Shown: positions 26,948 through 36,062 of the stretch, one piece after another
Position numbering within the stretch: the first letter of the stretch is position 1
Layout of the letters: each line of letters starts with the position of its first letter
Source: Paludibacteraceae bacterium
GTDB taxonomy: Bacteria; Bacteroidota; Bacteroidia; Bacteroidales; Paludibacteraceae
Length of the DNA stretch: 64,000 nucleotides
NCBI GenBank assembly: GCA_017461505.1
Contig: JAFTXV010000008.1
Coordinates: 1-64,000 of the forward strand
Reading direction: 5' to 3'
Position numbers and translations under genes: made by a program
The notes under the pieces: model-generated
Databases searched by the model: none
Seen by the model: only the letters and a program-made list of their open reading frames with translations
Told to the model about the DNA's origin: nothing

Positions 26948-27360
26948 TGGGGAGAATTCTTGCGATAGATTTCGGTCGCAAACGAACTGGATTAGCCGTT
27001 ACGGATCCGCTCCGTATAACGGCTAATCCGCTTATAACCATCCCGACGCATACGCTCGAAACGTGGCTGATGGATTATTTTGCCAAAGAGCAAGTAGATG
27101 AGGTGGTGATAGGGCATCCTTATCAGATGAACGGGGAAGATTCAGAGTCGATGCAGTATATTCAACCCTTTATCAACCGATTCCGCAAAGTATTTCCCGC
27201 TATGCCACTAAAAGAGTACGACGAGCGATTTACCTCAGTGATTGCTCATCAGGCAATGATTGCAGGAGGGATGAAGAAAAGCCAACGTCAAGATAAGTCG
27301 GTGGTGGATAAGATAGCCGCTTGTATCATTTTGGAAGGCTATTTGGATAGTATCCGATAA
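26947..27360 (+). CDS. ruvX: Putative Holliday junction resolvase / pre-16S rRNA nuclease
   Basis: A 137-residue YqgF-family RNase H-fold protein. ILAIDFGRKRTGLAVTD carries the first catalytic Asp, EVVIGHPYQMNG the second strand, and KEYDERFTSV and SVVDKIAACIILEGYL the remaining acidic residues. In E. coli the family matures the 5' end of 16S rRNA. It starts within the stop of the TPR gene. Confidence 0.95.
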   Translation: MGRILAIDFGRKRTGLAVTDPLRITANPLITIPTHTLETWLMDYFAKEQVDEVVIGHPYQMNGEDSESMQYIQPFINRFRKVFPAMPLKEYDERFTSVIAHQAMIAGGMKKSQRQDKSVVDKIAACIILEGYLDSIR

Positions 27361-27400
27361 TATTGTAACCATATACCAAACTAACACATTTACACACACA

Positions 27401-28693
27401 ATGAACTACCTAACTCCCGCTGAAGCTGTTCGTCTTGTGAAATCGGGCGATACAATTGTAGTGCAAGGATCTACATCCATTCCAATGGTACTATTGCGCG
27501 CACTCACTGAGCGTGCGAGTGAATTGCGCGGTGTGACTGTACTATCTGGCTTCGGTGTTCACCCAGAGGAAGCACCATATGCTAAACGCGAATTGATGGA
27601 CTCCTTTAGAGCAGTTAATATCTTTGTCCCTAATAATTTGCGTCGTGCTATGCGTGAGGGTGTAGCGGATACAATCCCATGTTTCTTGGGTGAGGTGCCA
27701 TCCCTCTTTCGTAGTGGACAAGTGCCAGTGGATGTTGCATTTCTGAATGTCAGCGAACCTGATGAGAATGGCTATTGCTCATATGGTATATCGGCAGATA
27801 TTGCTTTTTCTGGGGCGGAATGTGCAAAAACGGTTATTGCGCAAGTAAACAAATACATGCCTCGCACCTTTGGTGATCCTGTGATACACGTTAGCAAAAT
27901 AGCAGCGATGTGTCGTGGCGACGAGCCGCTCATAGAGGTGCCAACACCCGTTCCTAGCGAGATTGAAACACGCATTGGTAACTTCATCGCCAACGAGATT
28001 CCTGACGGAGCAACTCTGCAGATCGGAGTAGGAGGTATTCCCAACGCTGTAATCAATGCCTTGAGCAATCATCAGCATCTTGGCTTGCATACGGAAGCAA
28101 TTACCGATGGTGTTTTGCCCTTGATAGAGAAGGGAATCATTGACAACTCGCTCAAGAAGATCTATCCAGGTAAATCATTAGGTAGCTTGGTGTTGGGCTC
28201 GAAACATTTGTACGAATACATGGATAATAACCCTGATTTCGTTATTCGCGATGTGGCGTTCACCAATGACCCACAAAACATACGTCAAAATCCTAAAGCG
28301 ATGGCAATCAATTCGGCCATTGAGGTGGATCTTACAGGACAGATTTGTGCGGATTCCATAGGTGAAACCATCATATCTGGTGTAGGTGGACAGCATGACT
28401 TCATGTATGGTGCTGCCTTGTCAGAGGGTGGTAAGTGTTTTATCGCTTTGCCTAGTATGACAAGCAAGGGGCAGAGCAAAATTGTAGCAAATCTTGCCCC
28501 AGGTGCAGGAGTGGTCACCACTCGCTTCCAAGCACAATATATTGCTACGGAACACGGAATCGTTTATTTGCGCAATCTGCCTTTAGCTGAGCGTGCGAAA
28601 GCGTTGATTAGCATTGCTGATCCTTCGGTACGCGAAGAATTAGAGCGTGCAGCGGTTAAGCGTTTTGGTATTGGATTCCTCCGACTGAAGTAA
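27401..28693 (+). CDS. Acetyl-CoA hydrolase/transferase family CoA-transferase
   Basis: A 430-residue family I CoA-transferase similar to 4-hydroxybutyrate and succinyl-CoA:acetate CoA-transferases. The N-terminal half has SGDTIVVQGSTSIPM and IGVGGIPNAVINAL. The catalytic Glu is expected in SAIEVDLTGQI, and GVGGQHDFMYGAALSEGG and EHGIVYLRNLPLAERA are family signatures. The enzyme moves CoA between acyl groups. With mutA/mutB at the window end, a role in succinate/propionate or acetate metabolism is likely, but the substrate pair is inferred only. Confidence 0.9.
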   Translation: MNYLTPAEAVRLVKSGDTIVVQGSTSIPMVLLRALTERASELRGVTVLSGFGVHPEEAPYAKRELMDSFRAVNIFVPNNLRRAMREGVADTIPCFLGEVPSLFRSGQVPVDVAFLNVSEPDENGYCSYGISADIAFSGAECAKTVIAQVNKYMPRTFGDPVIHVSKIAAMCRGDEPLIEVPTPVPSEIETRIGNFIANEIPDGATLQIGVGGIPNAVINALSNHQHLGLHTEAITDGVLPLIEKGIIDNSLKKIYPGKSLGSLVLGSKHLYEYMDNNPDFVIRDVAFTNDPQNIRQNPKAMAINSAIEVDLTGQICADSIGETIISGVGGQHDFMYGAALSEGGKCFIALPSMTSKGQSKIVANLAPGAGVVTTRFQAQYIATEHGIVYLRNLPLAERAKALISIADPSVREELERAAVKRFGIGFLRLK

Positions 28694-28712
28694 CATATAT
28701 ACAAGAAAGATA

Positions 28713-29462
28713 ATGAAGATATTAAATACACTATTTCGCTCGTTGTTATTGTTGGTCTGTGCGATGTCATTGATGTCGTTCACTGTGGTGATTGATGCTG
28801 GACACGGAGGCAATGATGCAGGAGCCATCGGACTCGTAAAAGGAACTCAGGAAAAACATTTGAACCTGAGTGTAGCCAAACAATTAGCAGCTAAGATTCG
28901 TGCGACTTATCCAGAGGTAAAGGTGGTATTGACACGAGAAACAGACGTCTTTCTGCCCTTGCAACAGCGTGCGGATATTGTGAATAAGAATCACGCCGAT
29001 CTTTTTATCAGTATTCACACCAACGCGGCTGAAAACCGTAAAGCCTGTGGCGCAGAAACCTTTATCCTCGGTACCGACCGAATGGAGGACAACTTGGATG
29101 TGGCAATGCGTGAGAATGCGGTGATGAAACTAGAGGCGGATCAGACTGTTTATCAAGGATTTGACCCAAATTCGATAGAGAGTTATATCATCTTTGAACT
29201 CATGCAAAACCAGTATATGGATCGCAGTCTAGAATTTGCTGAATTGGTGCAAAATCAGTTTGTCGGCACATTGCAACGCGCCAACAGAGGCGTACGCCAA
29301 GCTGCATTCTGGGTGTTGTTGAAGTCGGCTTGCCCTAGTGTTTTGGTGGAAATGGGATTTGTGAGTAACGCTGAGGAAGAAAAATGGCTCGCAAGCGAAG
29401 AAGGAAAAAAAGGAATTGTTAACGGCATTTTTAATGCGTTTGAAAAATATTATAAGAAATGA
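28713..29462 (+). CDS. N-acetylmuramoyl-L-alanine amidase
   Basis: A 249-residue zinc amidase of the Amidase_3 family with a signal peptide or anchor at residues ~1-25. Zinc-binding motifs are VVIDAGHGGNDAGA (His), the Glu after EKHLNL, and ISIHTNA (His); the catalytic Glu lies in PSVLVEMGFVSN. It cleaves the amide bond between MurNAc and the stem peptide in the periplasm. The stop overlaps the start of the MCE gene by four bases. Confidence 0.95.
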   Translation: MKILNTLFRSLLLLVCAMSLMSFTVVIDAGHGGNDAGAIGLVKGTQEKHLNLSVAKQLAAKIRATYPEVKVVLTRETDVFLPLQQRADIVNKNHADLFISIHTNAAENRKACGAETFILGTDRMEDNLDVAMRENAVMKLEADQTVYQGFDPNSIESYIIFELMQNQYMDRSLEFAELVQNQFVGTLQRANRGVRQAAFWVLLKSACPSVLVEMGFVSNAEEEKWLASEEGKKGIVNGIFNAFEKYYKK

Positions 29463-30355
29463 AGTACTCAAGAGAAATCAAAGTAGGTGTACTGGCTGTG
29501 ATATGTGCCGGTATTTTGTATTTCGGGTTTAATTTCCTGAAAGGTGTGAATATCTTTTCACCAACTGACTGCTATTACGGCTTCTTCGAACGTAGTAATG
29601 GCTTGACCGAACAAGCGCCTGTCTATATCCTCGGACATAAAGTAGGATTGGTGGAAACGGTACAATATGATTTTACTAAGATTCCTGCCTTCACCGTAGG
29701 GGTAAATATCGATAAAGGCATCGTTTTGCCACGCGGAACGGAGATGGCGTTGATTGCTGACGGCCTGTTAGGTGGTGCAGCCATTGAGTTGAAATTACCT
29801 ACTATGCCTAATCGTGCAATGCCATACCAACGTGGTGATACTCTGCCAACTGTAGTAACTCCTGGTTTGATCGACAACTTGCAAACAGGTATATTATCAC
29901 ATTTGGATAGTCTGCTCATAGAGGCAAACACCTTGCTGGGTACACTCAATAATGAGATGGAGCAGGGTAGCTTACACAATAGTTTGCAACATATCGAGCA
30001 ACTGACAGCTAATCTAAATGTAAGTGCCAATGACTTGCGCCGATTGACTCACAATCAATTGCCTGAGATGATGAGCAAGGTGGACACCACTTTGTCTGAC
30101 CTCCAAGTGGTGATGGCTGCTGTACGCAAGGCTGAGATCGAAAATACAATTGCCGAACTGAATACTGCTATCCAATCAGTAAATACGGCGTTGAAGTCAG
30201 AGGACGGGACACTAGGTTTGCTATTGAACGATAAAGCACTTTATGATAACCTCAACACAACCTTAGAGGACCTCGACAAAGTGATGCTGAATGTGGATTC
30301 TGTTGTAATGTCTATCAAAGCTAGACCATTTATTCAAAAGAAACTAAAGAAATAG
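29459..30355 (+). CDS. MlaD/MCE-family lipid transport protein
   Basis: A 298-residue protein with an N-terminal membrane anchor (IKVGVLAVICAGILYFGFNF) and one MCE domain (~38-120; GLTEQAPVYILGHKVG, ALIADGLLGGAAIEL). The C-terminal half is a long helical/coiled-coil region, as in MlaD-like substrate-binding proteins that shuttle phospholipids between membranes. The matching MlaE permease and MlaF ATPase genes are absent here. Coupled to the amidase upstream by a 4-bp overlap, a pairing common in Bacteroidetes. Confidence 0.9.
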   Translation: MKYSREIKVGVLAVICAGILYFGFNFLKGVNIFSPTDCYYGFFERSNGLTEQAPVYILGHKVGLVETVQYDFTKIPAFTVGVNIDKGIVLPRGTEMALIADGLLGGAAIELKLPTMPNRAMPYQRGDTLPTVVTPGLIDNLQTGILSHLDSLLIEANTLLGTLNNEMEQGSLHNSLQHIEQLTANLNVSANDLRRLTHNQLPEMMSKVDTTLSDLQVVMAAVRKAEIENTIAELNTAIQSVNTALKSEDGTLGLLLNDKALYDNLNTTLEDLDKVMLNVDSVVMSIKARPFIQKKLKK

Positions 30356-30396
30356 TTATTTTTCGATTGTCTAATTTACTATTTTCGTTGAAAAAG

Positions 30397-30436
30397 TCCC
30401 TAACAGTTTGATTTTCAAATGTGTTAGGGATTTTTT
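30397..30436 (+). terminator. Intrinsic terminator after the amidase-MCE genes
   Basis: Stem tccctaaca/tgttaggga with inner stem gtttga/tcaaat, followed by six T. Confidence 0.88.
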
Positions 30437-30594
30437 GTGAAACTATTTTTGTGGAACAATCTAATTGCTTTTGTATGATTTTCAGCGAGTTATAAAAATG
30501 GGATAATATAACTATAAGAAAATCAGATATAAAAACCTAACTCCCTGAAAAATTGACTGATATAGTTGTGTGAATTCATGTGACATAAGTAGGA

Positions 30595-30626
30595 TTTTTA
30601 TATATCAAAAAAAAGCAGTACCTTTG
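30595..30626 (+). promoter_or_regulatory. dnaA promoter
   Basis: TACCTTTG at 30619-30626 is preceded by the A-tract spacer ATATCAAAAAAAAGCAG. The -33 region reads TTTTT and is weak. The rest of the 333-bp spacer upstream of dnaA shows no clear DnaA-box cluster. Confidence 0.65.
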
Positions 30627-30688
30627 CACCCGGATTTGTGAAAAGCACATTTTTTTCACGCTTTAATTTTGACTTTTTTTAAGCAGCA

Positions 30689-32059
30689 ATGCAAGACAAT
30701 GTAAACATATTGTGGGCTGAGTGTCAACAGGTCCTTAGGGATAACTTGCCTCAGAGTGCATACCAAACCTGGTTTGCACCTGTGACTGCTATCCAATGGG
30801 AAAACAATGTTTTGGTCTTGCAAGTAAAGAGTCAGTTCGTAGTGGAGTATATCGAAGAGAACTACTTGGATCTGCTCTCGCGCGTATTAAGAAAGGTGTT
30901 CGGACCTAAAGTGCAACTCGAATACCGCATCTTGATGGCGGGTAGCAGCATTGATGTCCCTAGTGAGTCAATGCACCATGTTATGGCTGCTGCGTCGCCT
31001 GTAGTTCGAACTCAATCGAATACAATGGTAGAGGCTTGGGATAGCCAACTCAACGCGCAATATACATTTGATAATTTCATCAAAGGCGAGCCAAACAAAT
31101 TAGCGCGTGCGGCAGCGGTGGAGATTGCCAAGAATCCTGGTAAAACGATTTTCAACCCATTGTTCCTCTTTGGTGGTAGTGGAGTAGGTAAGACCCACTT
31201 GGCTACGGCTATTGGTAATGAGGTATGCCGCCTCAATCCTGAGGCACGCGTGCTCTATGTCACCGCTAATACTTTCAAACTCCAATTCCAAGACGCAGTC
31301 AACCACAACCGCGTGCCTGACTTCTTGATGTTCTACCAATCGGTGGATGTTTTGATTGTGGATGATATCCAGTATTTCGCTGACCTAAAGGGAACACAAG
31401 ATACTTTCTTCCAGATTTTCAATCACTTGCAACAAAGTCACAAGCAGCTTATCCTTACCTCTGACCGCAGTCCAATGGAGTTGCGTGGTGTGCAAGATCG
31501 CCTCTTGTCGCGTTTCAAATGGGGATTGGCTGCAGAGATCACTCGCCCAGATTATCAATTGCGTCACGATATATTGCTGTATCGCATCAAGAAAGATGGC
31601 GTGAAGTTGAGCGAAGATATCATCAACTATATCGCATCAAATGTCACTGACAATGTGCGTGACTTGGAAGGTGTGTTGGCTAGCTTGTTAGCATATTCTA
31701 CTTTGACCGATAGCCCTATCAATATGGCATTAACGGAGCGAGTAGTAGGGCGATTGGTGGAATTACATCCAAAGACATATGCGGCGAAAGATATTGTTTC
31801 GACAGTCTGCGAACGCTTGAATGTCCCAGAAAAGGTGATTACTGCCCGTACGCGTCAACGCGAAGCAGTGCGTGCGCGCAATATCGTGATGTATCTGATT
31901 AAGAAATATACCGATTCTTCGCTCTCACAGATTGGTGCTGTTGTTCATCGCGATCATGCTACTGTGGCATATTCGTTGAATGCAATAGAAGATCTGATGA
32001 GTTACGATGCTGTGCTTCGTCAAGAGATTGCTTCTATCGAACGCGCACTTGGCAGATAA
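30689..32059 (+). CDS. dnaA: Chromosomal replication initiator DnaA
   Basis: A 456-residue AAA+ initiator. Domain I (1-~85) opens with ILWAECQQVLRDNLPQSAYQ. Domain III has Walker A GGSGVGKTHL, Walker B DVLIVDDIQYF and sensor/arginine-finger sequence LSRFKWGLAAEI. Domain IV carries the DNA-binding signature HRDHATVAYSLNAIE. It binds DnaA boxes and opens oriC. It is followed by a terminator and the composite repeat. Confidence 0.98.
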   Translation: MQDNVNILWAECQQVLRDNLPQSAYQTWFAPVTAIQWENNVLVLQVKSQFVVEYIEENYLDLLSRVLRKVFGPKVQLEYRILMAGSSIDVPSESMHHVMAAASPVVRTQSNTMVEAWDSQLNAQYTFDNFIKGEPNKLARAAAVEIAKNPGKTIFNPLFLFGGSGVGKTHLATAIGNEVCRLNPEARVLYVTANTFKLQFQDAVNHNRVPDFLMFYQSVDVLIVDDIQYFADLKGTQDTFFQIFNHLQQSHKQLILTSDRSPMELRGVQDRLLSRFKWGLAAEITRPDYQLRHDILLYRIKKDGVKLSEDIINYIASNVTDNVRDLEGVLASLLAYSTLTDSPINMALTERVVGRLVELHPKTYAAKDIVSTVCERLNVPEKVITARTRQREAVRARNIVMYLIKKYTDSSLSQIGAVVHRDHATVAYSLNAIEDLMSYDAVLRQEIASIERALGR

Positions 32060-32103
32060 AACTACCAAAATAACAATTCCCTTCAAAATAAGTTATACGT
32101 GAG

Positions 32104-32135
32104 AGGGTGTGTCAATTTCTTGGCACACCTTTTCA
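32104..32135 (+). terminator. dnaA terminator
   Basis: Ten-bp stem ggtgtgtcaa/ttggcacacc with one G-T pair, followed by TTTTC. Its arms resemble the terminator at 17882-17917. Confidence 0.8.
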
Positions 32136-32330
32136 TTTTCACATCCCCCTCGCACCTTTCCCCTTTCACCTCTCACCTTCCACCTTTCAGTTTTCAGTTT
32201 TCCCCTTTCCCCTTTCCCCTTTCCCCTTTCAGTTTTCACCTTTCAGTTTTCCTATCTCTTACCAATACTTAGTGATTAGTTAGTGATTAGTTAGTGATTA
32301 GTTAGTGATTAGTTAGTGATTGCTAAACCT
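32136..32330 (+). repeat. Composite 3' repeat, copy B (pyrimidine tract plus TTAGTTAGTGA array)
   Basis: CCTTTCCCCTTTCACC-type units (32155-32250), then CTATCTCTTACC, then about five TTAGTTAGTGA units (32268-32320). Module order matches copy A, read in the sense direction of each upstream gene. Confidence 0.8.
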
Positions 32331-32385
32331 TTACTGAAAGATAACCATAATATCTACCCACGAAACACAAAACTCCAAACAAAAA

Positions 32386-32417
32386 TTTGCATATTTCGCA
32401 AATTGTTTGTACCTTTG
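32386..32417 (+). promoter_or_regulatory. Promoter of endonuclease I paralogue B
   Basis: TTTG at 32386-32389, a 20-nt spacer, then TACCTTTG at 32410-32417. Confidence 0.8.
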
Positions 32418-32439
32418 TACTCCAAATACGTAAACATAA

Positions 32440-34257
32440 ATGAATAATCATATGAAACGAACATTACTATTTGTTTTGTGCACTTTCTTCGCACTTGCGT
32501 TAACTGCTAAATCTGTTACTCCAGCGACCTCTTTGCCTACCTATTATAAGGATATCGATGGCAAAGCAGGCAAATCACTCTTTGATGCTGTTCAGAAAGT
32601 AACCAAACTTGGTTATTCTTCGTTAGGTTACGATGGATTATGGGACGCATATCCATATACCGATGTGCATGAAAATGGTTATGTATGGGATATGTATAGC
32701 GATTGTACATGGAAGAGTATTAATTCGAACCACTGTGGTAATTATAGCGATGAGTGTGATTGCTATAACCGCGAGCACTCAATTCCTAAGTCATGGTATG
32801 GTGGGACAACGAGTGGTCCTGGTTGCGATATCTTCCACCTTGTACCTACTGATGGCAAGGTAAATGGTATTCGTAGCAACTATCCTTTTGGTGAGGTGTC
32901 AAGCGCAGACTACAATAAGCATGGTAACAAGAAAGGTTCTGCGAAGAGTATTACTATCACAGGGGGAAATACCATTGCAGGTAATACAGGAGCTACAATC
33001 TCTGCTTCGGGTACAGTGTTTGAGCCTCGCGACGAATATAAAGGTGACTTCGCTCGTGGATATATGGGTGCGCTGCTAAAATGGGCCGGCGACAAAGCTT
33101 TTACAGAAGGAGAAGGTTCTAAAACATTTACGACTAACTTCTCTACTGGTTCTTTTGGTTTGACCAAATATGGTGTAGCACTCCTGATGAAATGGCACCG
33201 CCAAGACCCTGTTTCACAAAAAGAAGTTGATCGAAACAATGGTATTCAACAAACACAAGGTAACCGCAATCCATTTATCGACTATCCTTACTTGGCTGAG
33301 TATATATGGGGCGAGAAAGCAGGCGAAACGCTTAACCTCGCTGACCTCATCACAGCATACGACTCACGATTCGTTCTTGGTGAGAGCAATGGTTATCTCA
33401 AAGGCGGAAGTACTGTTGATCCAGAAACCAAATGTACTATCACATGGCTAGTGAATGGTGAAGCATATACTGCAGGCAATCCTACAACCACTGTCAACGA
33501 GGGGGGAGTAGTGAGTGTTTTGCCAACAGCACCTAAGTCTTGCGACGAGATTAGTACCCAATTTGTAGGTTGGAGCGAAGAGGTGATTGAAGGAACCCAA
33601 GATAATGTACCAACCGACCTTTTCTCCACTCCTGACGATGCACCAGACATTACACAAAATACCACTTTCCATGCTGTGTTTGCACTTGTGGAAGAAGATT
33701 TTGCTCCTGCTGGTGATCCAATGGTATATACACTAACAATGACAGATACTGAAGGTTGGACATTGTCGGGATTGATTAAGGATTCCAAACATTGGAGAAT
33801 GGTAACTAATTCATATATTGAATTGCAAGAAGAAATAGATGCAAGTCAAATTCAATATGTTATAATAAATATGCGTACCTATGGTGGTGCAAATTATAAT
33901 ACTATTGAATTTAAGGTCGGCAACACTAAAGTAGGTGAATTAGTAGCATCAAACAAAACACTTAATGATTATGTTTGGAAAGCCGAAACACCAATATCTG
34001 CAGTAGGAAAATTGCGTTTTACAAGCACAAAGAATACATCAGAATATGGTCCCGCATTAAGTAGTATAGAAGTTGATATGAAAGGGCCAAGTTATACCTA
34101 TACTTACTCCCGTTATATTACTTCATGCAACAATCAATCTTCTGATGTAGAAGAGACTATTGTTGCAAAACCAAATACCAAGATTATCCGTAATGGTCAA
34201 CTCCTTATTGAGTATAACGGAGTGTATTACAATACGTTAGGTCAACCTATTAAATAA
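32440..34257 (+). CDS. Secreted endonuclease I family protein, paralogue B
   Basis: A 605-residue exported nuclease. The signal peptide begins at Met1 or Met5 (MKRTLLFVLCTFFALALTA); the Met5 ATG is at 32452. The endonuclease I domain has YNREHSIPKSWYGG (His113, canonical PKSW), CDIFHLVPTDGKVNGIRSN and WHRQDPVSQKEVDRNNGIQ, then QGNRNPFIDYPYLAEYIWG. An InlB-like segment and a beta-domain with GWTLSGLIKDSKHWRM follow. The C-terminal tail KIIRNGQLLIEYNGVYYN matches paralogue A and the DUF4465 protein. It likely degrades extracellular nucleic acids. Its stop overlaps the nadA start by one base. Confidence 0.92.
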   Translation: MNNHMKRTLLFVLCTFFALALTAKSVTPATSLPTYYKDIDGKAGKSLFDAVQKVTKLGYSSLGYDGLWDAYPYTDVHENGYVWDMYSDCTWKSINSNHCGNYSDECDCYNREHSIPKSWYGGTTSGPGCDIFHLVPTDGKVNGIRSNYPFGEVSSADYNKHGNKKGSAKSITITGGNTIAGNTGATISASGTVFEPRDEYKGDFARGYMGALLKWAGDKAFTEGEGSKTFTTNFSTGSFGLTKYGVALLMKWHRQDPVSQKEVDRNNGIQQTQGNRNPFIDYPYLAEYIWGEKAGETLNLADLITAYDSRFVLGESNGYLKGGSTVDPETKCTITWLVNGEAYTAGNPTTTVNEGGVVSVLPTAPKSCDEISTQFVGWSEEVIEGTQDNVPTDLFSTPDDAPDITQNTTFHAVFALVEEDFAPAGDPMVYTLTMTDTEGWTLSGLIKDSKHWRMVTNSYIELQEEIDASQIQYVIINMRTYGGANYNTIEFKVGNTKVGELVASNKTLNDYVWKAETPISAVGKLRFTSTKNTSEYGPALSSIEVDMKGPSYTYTYSRYITSCNNQSSDVEETIVAKPNTKIIRNGQLLIEYNGVYYNTLGQPIK

Positions 34258-35201
34258 TGAACATAGTTGAAGAAATACGCGCACTTTGTCGCGAAAAGAA
34301 CGCCATCATCATGGCGCACTATTACCAACGTCCTGAGATTCAAGACATCGCAGACTTCGTAGGCGACTCCCTTGCGTTGGCACAACAAGCAGCCAAAACA
34401 GATGCCGATATCATCGTGATGTGTGGTGTGCATTTTATGGCAGAGACGGCTAAGATTCTTTGCCCCGACAAGAAAGTGCTTATTCCCGCCCCAGAAGCAG
34501 GGTGCTCTTTGGCAGATAGCTGCAAGGCTACAGACCTCGCTGCATGGAAGGCTGCGCACCCCGATCACATGGTCGTTTCGTATGTAAACACAAGTGCGGC
34601 AGTCAAAGCGCTTACCGATGTGGTAGTAACTAGTAGCAATGCCCTGAAGATTGTGAAGCAATTGCCAGAAGACAAACCTATCTTGTTTGGTCCAGACCAA
34701 AATCTTGGTGGCTATATCAATCGCATGACAGGCAGACAGATGGATCTTTGGAATGGCGGCTGCCACGTGCATGCTCGCTTCTCAGAGGAAGCATTGCTCC
34801 AACTCAAAGCGCAATATCCTAATGCCAAAGTCCTTGCTCACCCAGAGTGTAAGCAATCTATCTTGCAGCATGCTGATGTCATCGGCTCCACTCAAGCATT
34901 GCTTGACTATGCCAAGAAATCAGTTCAATCTCTCCCCCTCCAGGGGGAGTCGGAGGGGGCTTCTTTTATTATTGCCACCGAAAGTGGCATCCTTCACGAG
35001 ATGCAGAAGGCATGTCCTGAAGTACACTTCATCCCTGTCCCTGCTGAAGGAGGAGGTTGCAACGAATGCGAATACATGCGTATGTGTACATTGCAAAATC
35101 TTCGCGAATGCTTGTTCCACGAAAACAACGAAGTGATTGTAGATGAGGATGTTGCAAGAGACGCTATCCGTCCTATCCAACGAATGTTAGAAATGAGTTG
35201 A
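34257..35201 (+). CDS. nadA: Quinolinate synthase A
   Basis: A 314-residue 4Fe-4S enzyme condensing iminoaspartate with dihydroxyacetone phosphate to quinolinate in NAD synthesis. Visible motifs are MAHYYQRPEIQDIADFVGDS, the cluster cysteines in MCGVHFMAETA, HPECKQ and GGGCNECEYM, and LFGPDQNLGGY. Residues ~223-234 (SVQSLPLQGESEGA) are encoded by a GC-rich palindromic repeat at 34928-34963 inserted in frame in a variable loop. The gene starts inside the stop codon of the nuclease. nadB and nadC are not in the window. Confidence 0.96.
   Translation: MNIVEEIRALCREKNAIIMAHYYQRPEIQDIADFVGDSLALAQQAAKTDADIIVMCGVHFMAETAKILCPDKKVLIPAPEAGCSLADSCKATDLAAWKAAHPDHMVVSYVNTSAAVKALTDVVVTSSNALKIVKQLPEDKPILFGPDQNLGGYINRMTGRQMDLWNGGCHVHARFSEEALLQLKAQYPNAKVLAHPECKQSILQHADVIGSTQALLDYAKKSVQSLPLQGESEGASFIIATESGILHEMQKACPEVHFIPVPAEGGGCNECEYMRMCTLQNLRECLFHENNEVIVDEDVARDAIRPIQRMLEMS
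34928..34963. repeat. Palindromic repeat inserted in frame in nadA
   Basis: Contains ctccccctccagggggag followed by tcggagggggct. It forms a strong hairpin and adds about 11 codons without shifting the frame. Confidence 0.75.
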
Positions 35202-35205
35202 TATT

Positions 35206-35982
35206 CTATTTTGAACGGCGGGAGAGTGAGAATTGATACTCCAATCCGCCTTCTTGACGATTAACTGCGGTGATTTTTCCTCCATGGAAGATCACCGCAT
35301 GTTTTACAATGGAGAGTCCCAATCCCGTGCCACCTGCTTTGCGACTACGACCCTTATCCACGCGGTAGAAGCGCTCAAAGATATGTGCCAATGCTTCATT
35401 TGGAACTCCCTGACCATTGTCGGTAATACTGAAATATAGATTTGATGGGTCTTGGCTCGTGAGTTGAATACTAATCTCTGCTTTCTCTACATAGTTGATG
35501 GCATTGTCCACGATATTGTGAAAAATGGAGTAGAGTAATGTATAGTTGCCTGAGATAATCAAGTGCTTAGGTATATTGTGCGTGATGGTAGCACCTGCTT
35601 GCGAAGCACGCAAAGATAGGTCTTGCACCACATTCTCCACTACTGTATGCAAATCTAGTTGCAAGCGGTTGTAGAAGTCAGTTTGTGTGTCCAGTTTATT
35701 GATAGTAGAGATGTCTTCCACGAGGTTGGCGAGGCGACCAGACTGCTGATAAGCCCGCTCAATAAACTGCTTACGTTGCTCCTCGTCCATATCCGGATGC
35801 ATAAGGATGGTCTCCAATGCCCCACGAATACTCGCCACAGGTGTCTTGAGTTCATGACTGATATTCTGCGTGAGTGTCAATCGCTGCTGTTCACGAGCAT
35901 GGTTGATCTTGCGCTTGTAGATAGCATAGCACACTCCTACAATCGCCACAACCCCTATTCCTATTATTATCCAAACATTCAT
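35206..35982 (-). CDS. Sensor histidine kinase, short PhoR-like
   Basis: A 258-residue membrane kinase with one N-terminal membrane segment (residues 3-21) and no periplasmic sensor domain. The dimerisation domain has the phospho-acceptor His43 in SHELKTPVASI. The ATPase domain shows DNAINYVEK (N box), ITDNGQGVPNE (G1), RFYRVDKGRSRK and GGTGLGLSIVKHAV (G2). It is paired with the response regulator 68 bp upstream. Its start is preceded directly by GGTTAGAGG heptamer repeats, which may supply an AGAGG ribosome binding site. The signal sensed is unknown. Confidence 0.95.
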   Translation of the reverse strand: MNVWIIIGIGVVAIVGVCYAIYKRKINHAREQQRLTLTQNISHELKTPVASIRGALETILMHPDMDEEQRKQFIERAYQQSGRLANLVEDISTINKLDTQTDFYNRLQLDLHTVVENVVQDLSLRASQAGATITHNIPKHLIISGNYTLLYSIFHNIVDNAINYVEKAEISIQLTSQDPSNLYFSITDNGQGVPNEALAHIFERFYRVDKGRSRKAGGTGLGLSIVKHAVIFHGGKITAVNRQEGGLEYQFSLSRRSK

Positions 35983-36062
35983 CGCCTCTAACCTTTCGCC
36001 TTTAACCTCTAACCTCTAACCTTTAACCTCTAACCTCTAACCTCTAACCTCTAAACACTAAA
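35983..36062. repeat. CCTCTAA heptamer array between kinase and regulator genes
   Basis: About ten imperfect heptamers (cctctaa, cctttaa, cctttcg) fill the whole spacer. The TAAACACTAAAC at its right end encodes the last residues and stop of the response regulator. Confidence 0.85.

Noticed and set aside
30356-30688. oriC next to dnaA
   Set aside because: No cluster of TTATNCACA boxes and no clear AT-rich unwinding array could be seen by eye; GC skew was not computed.
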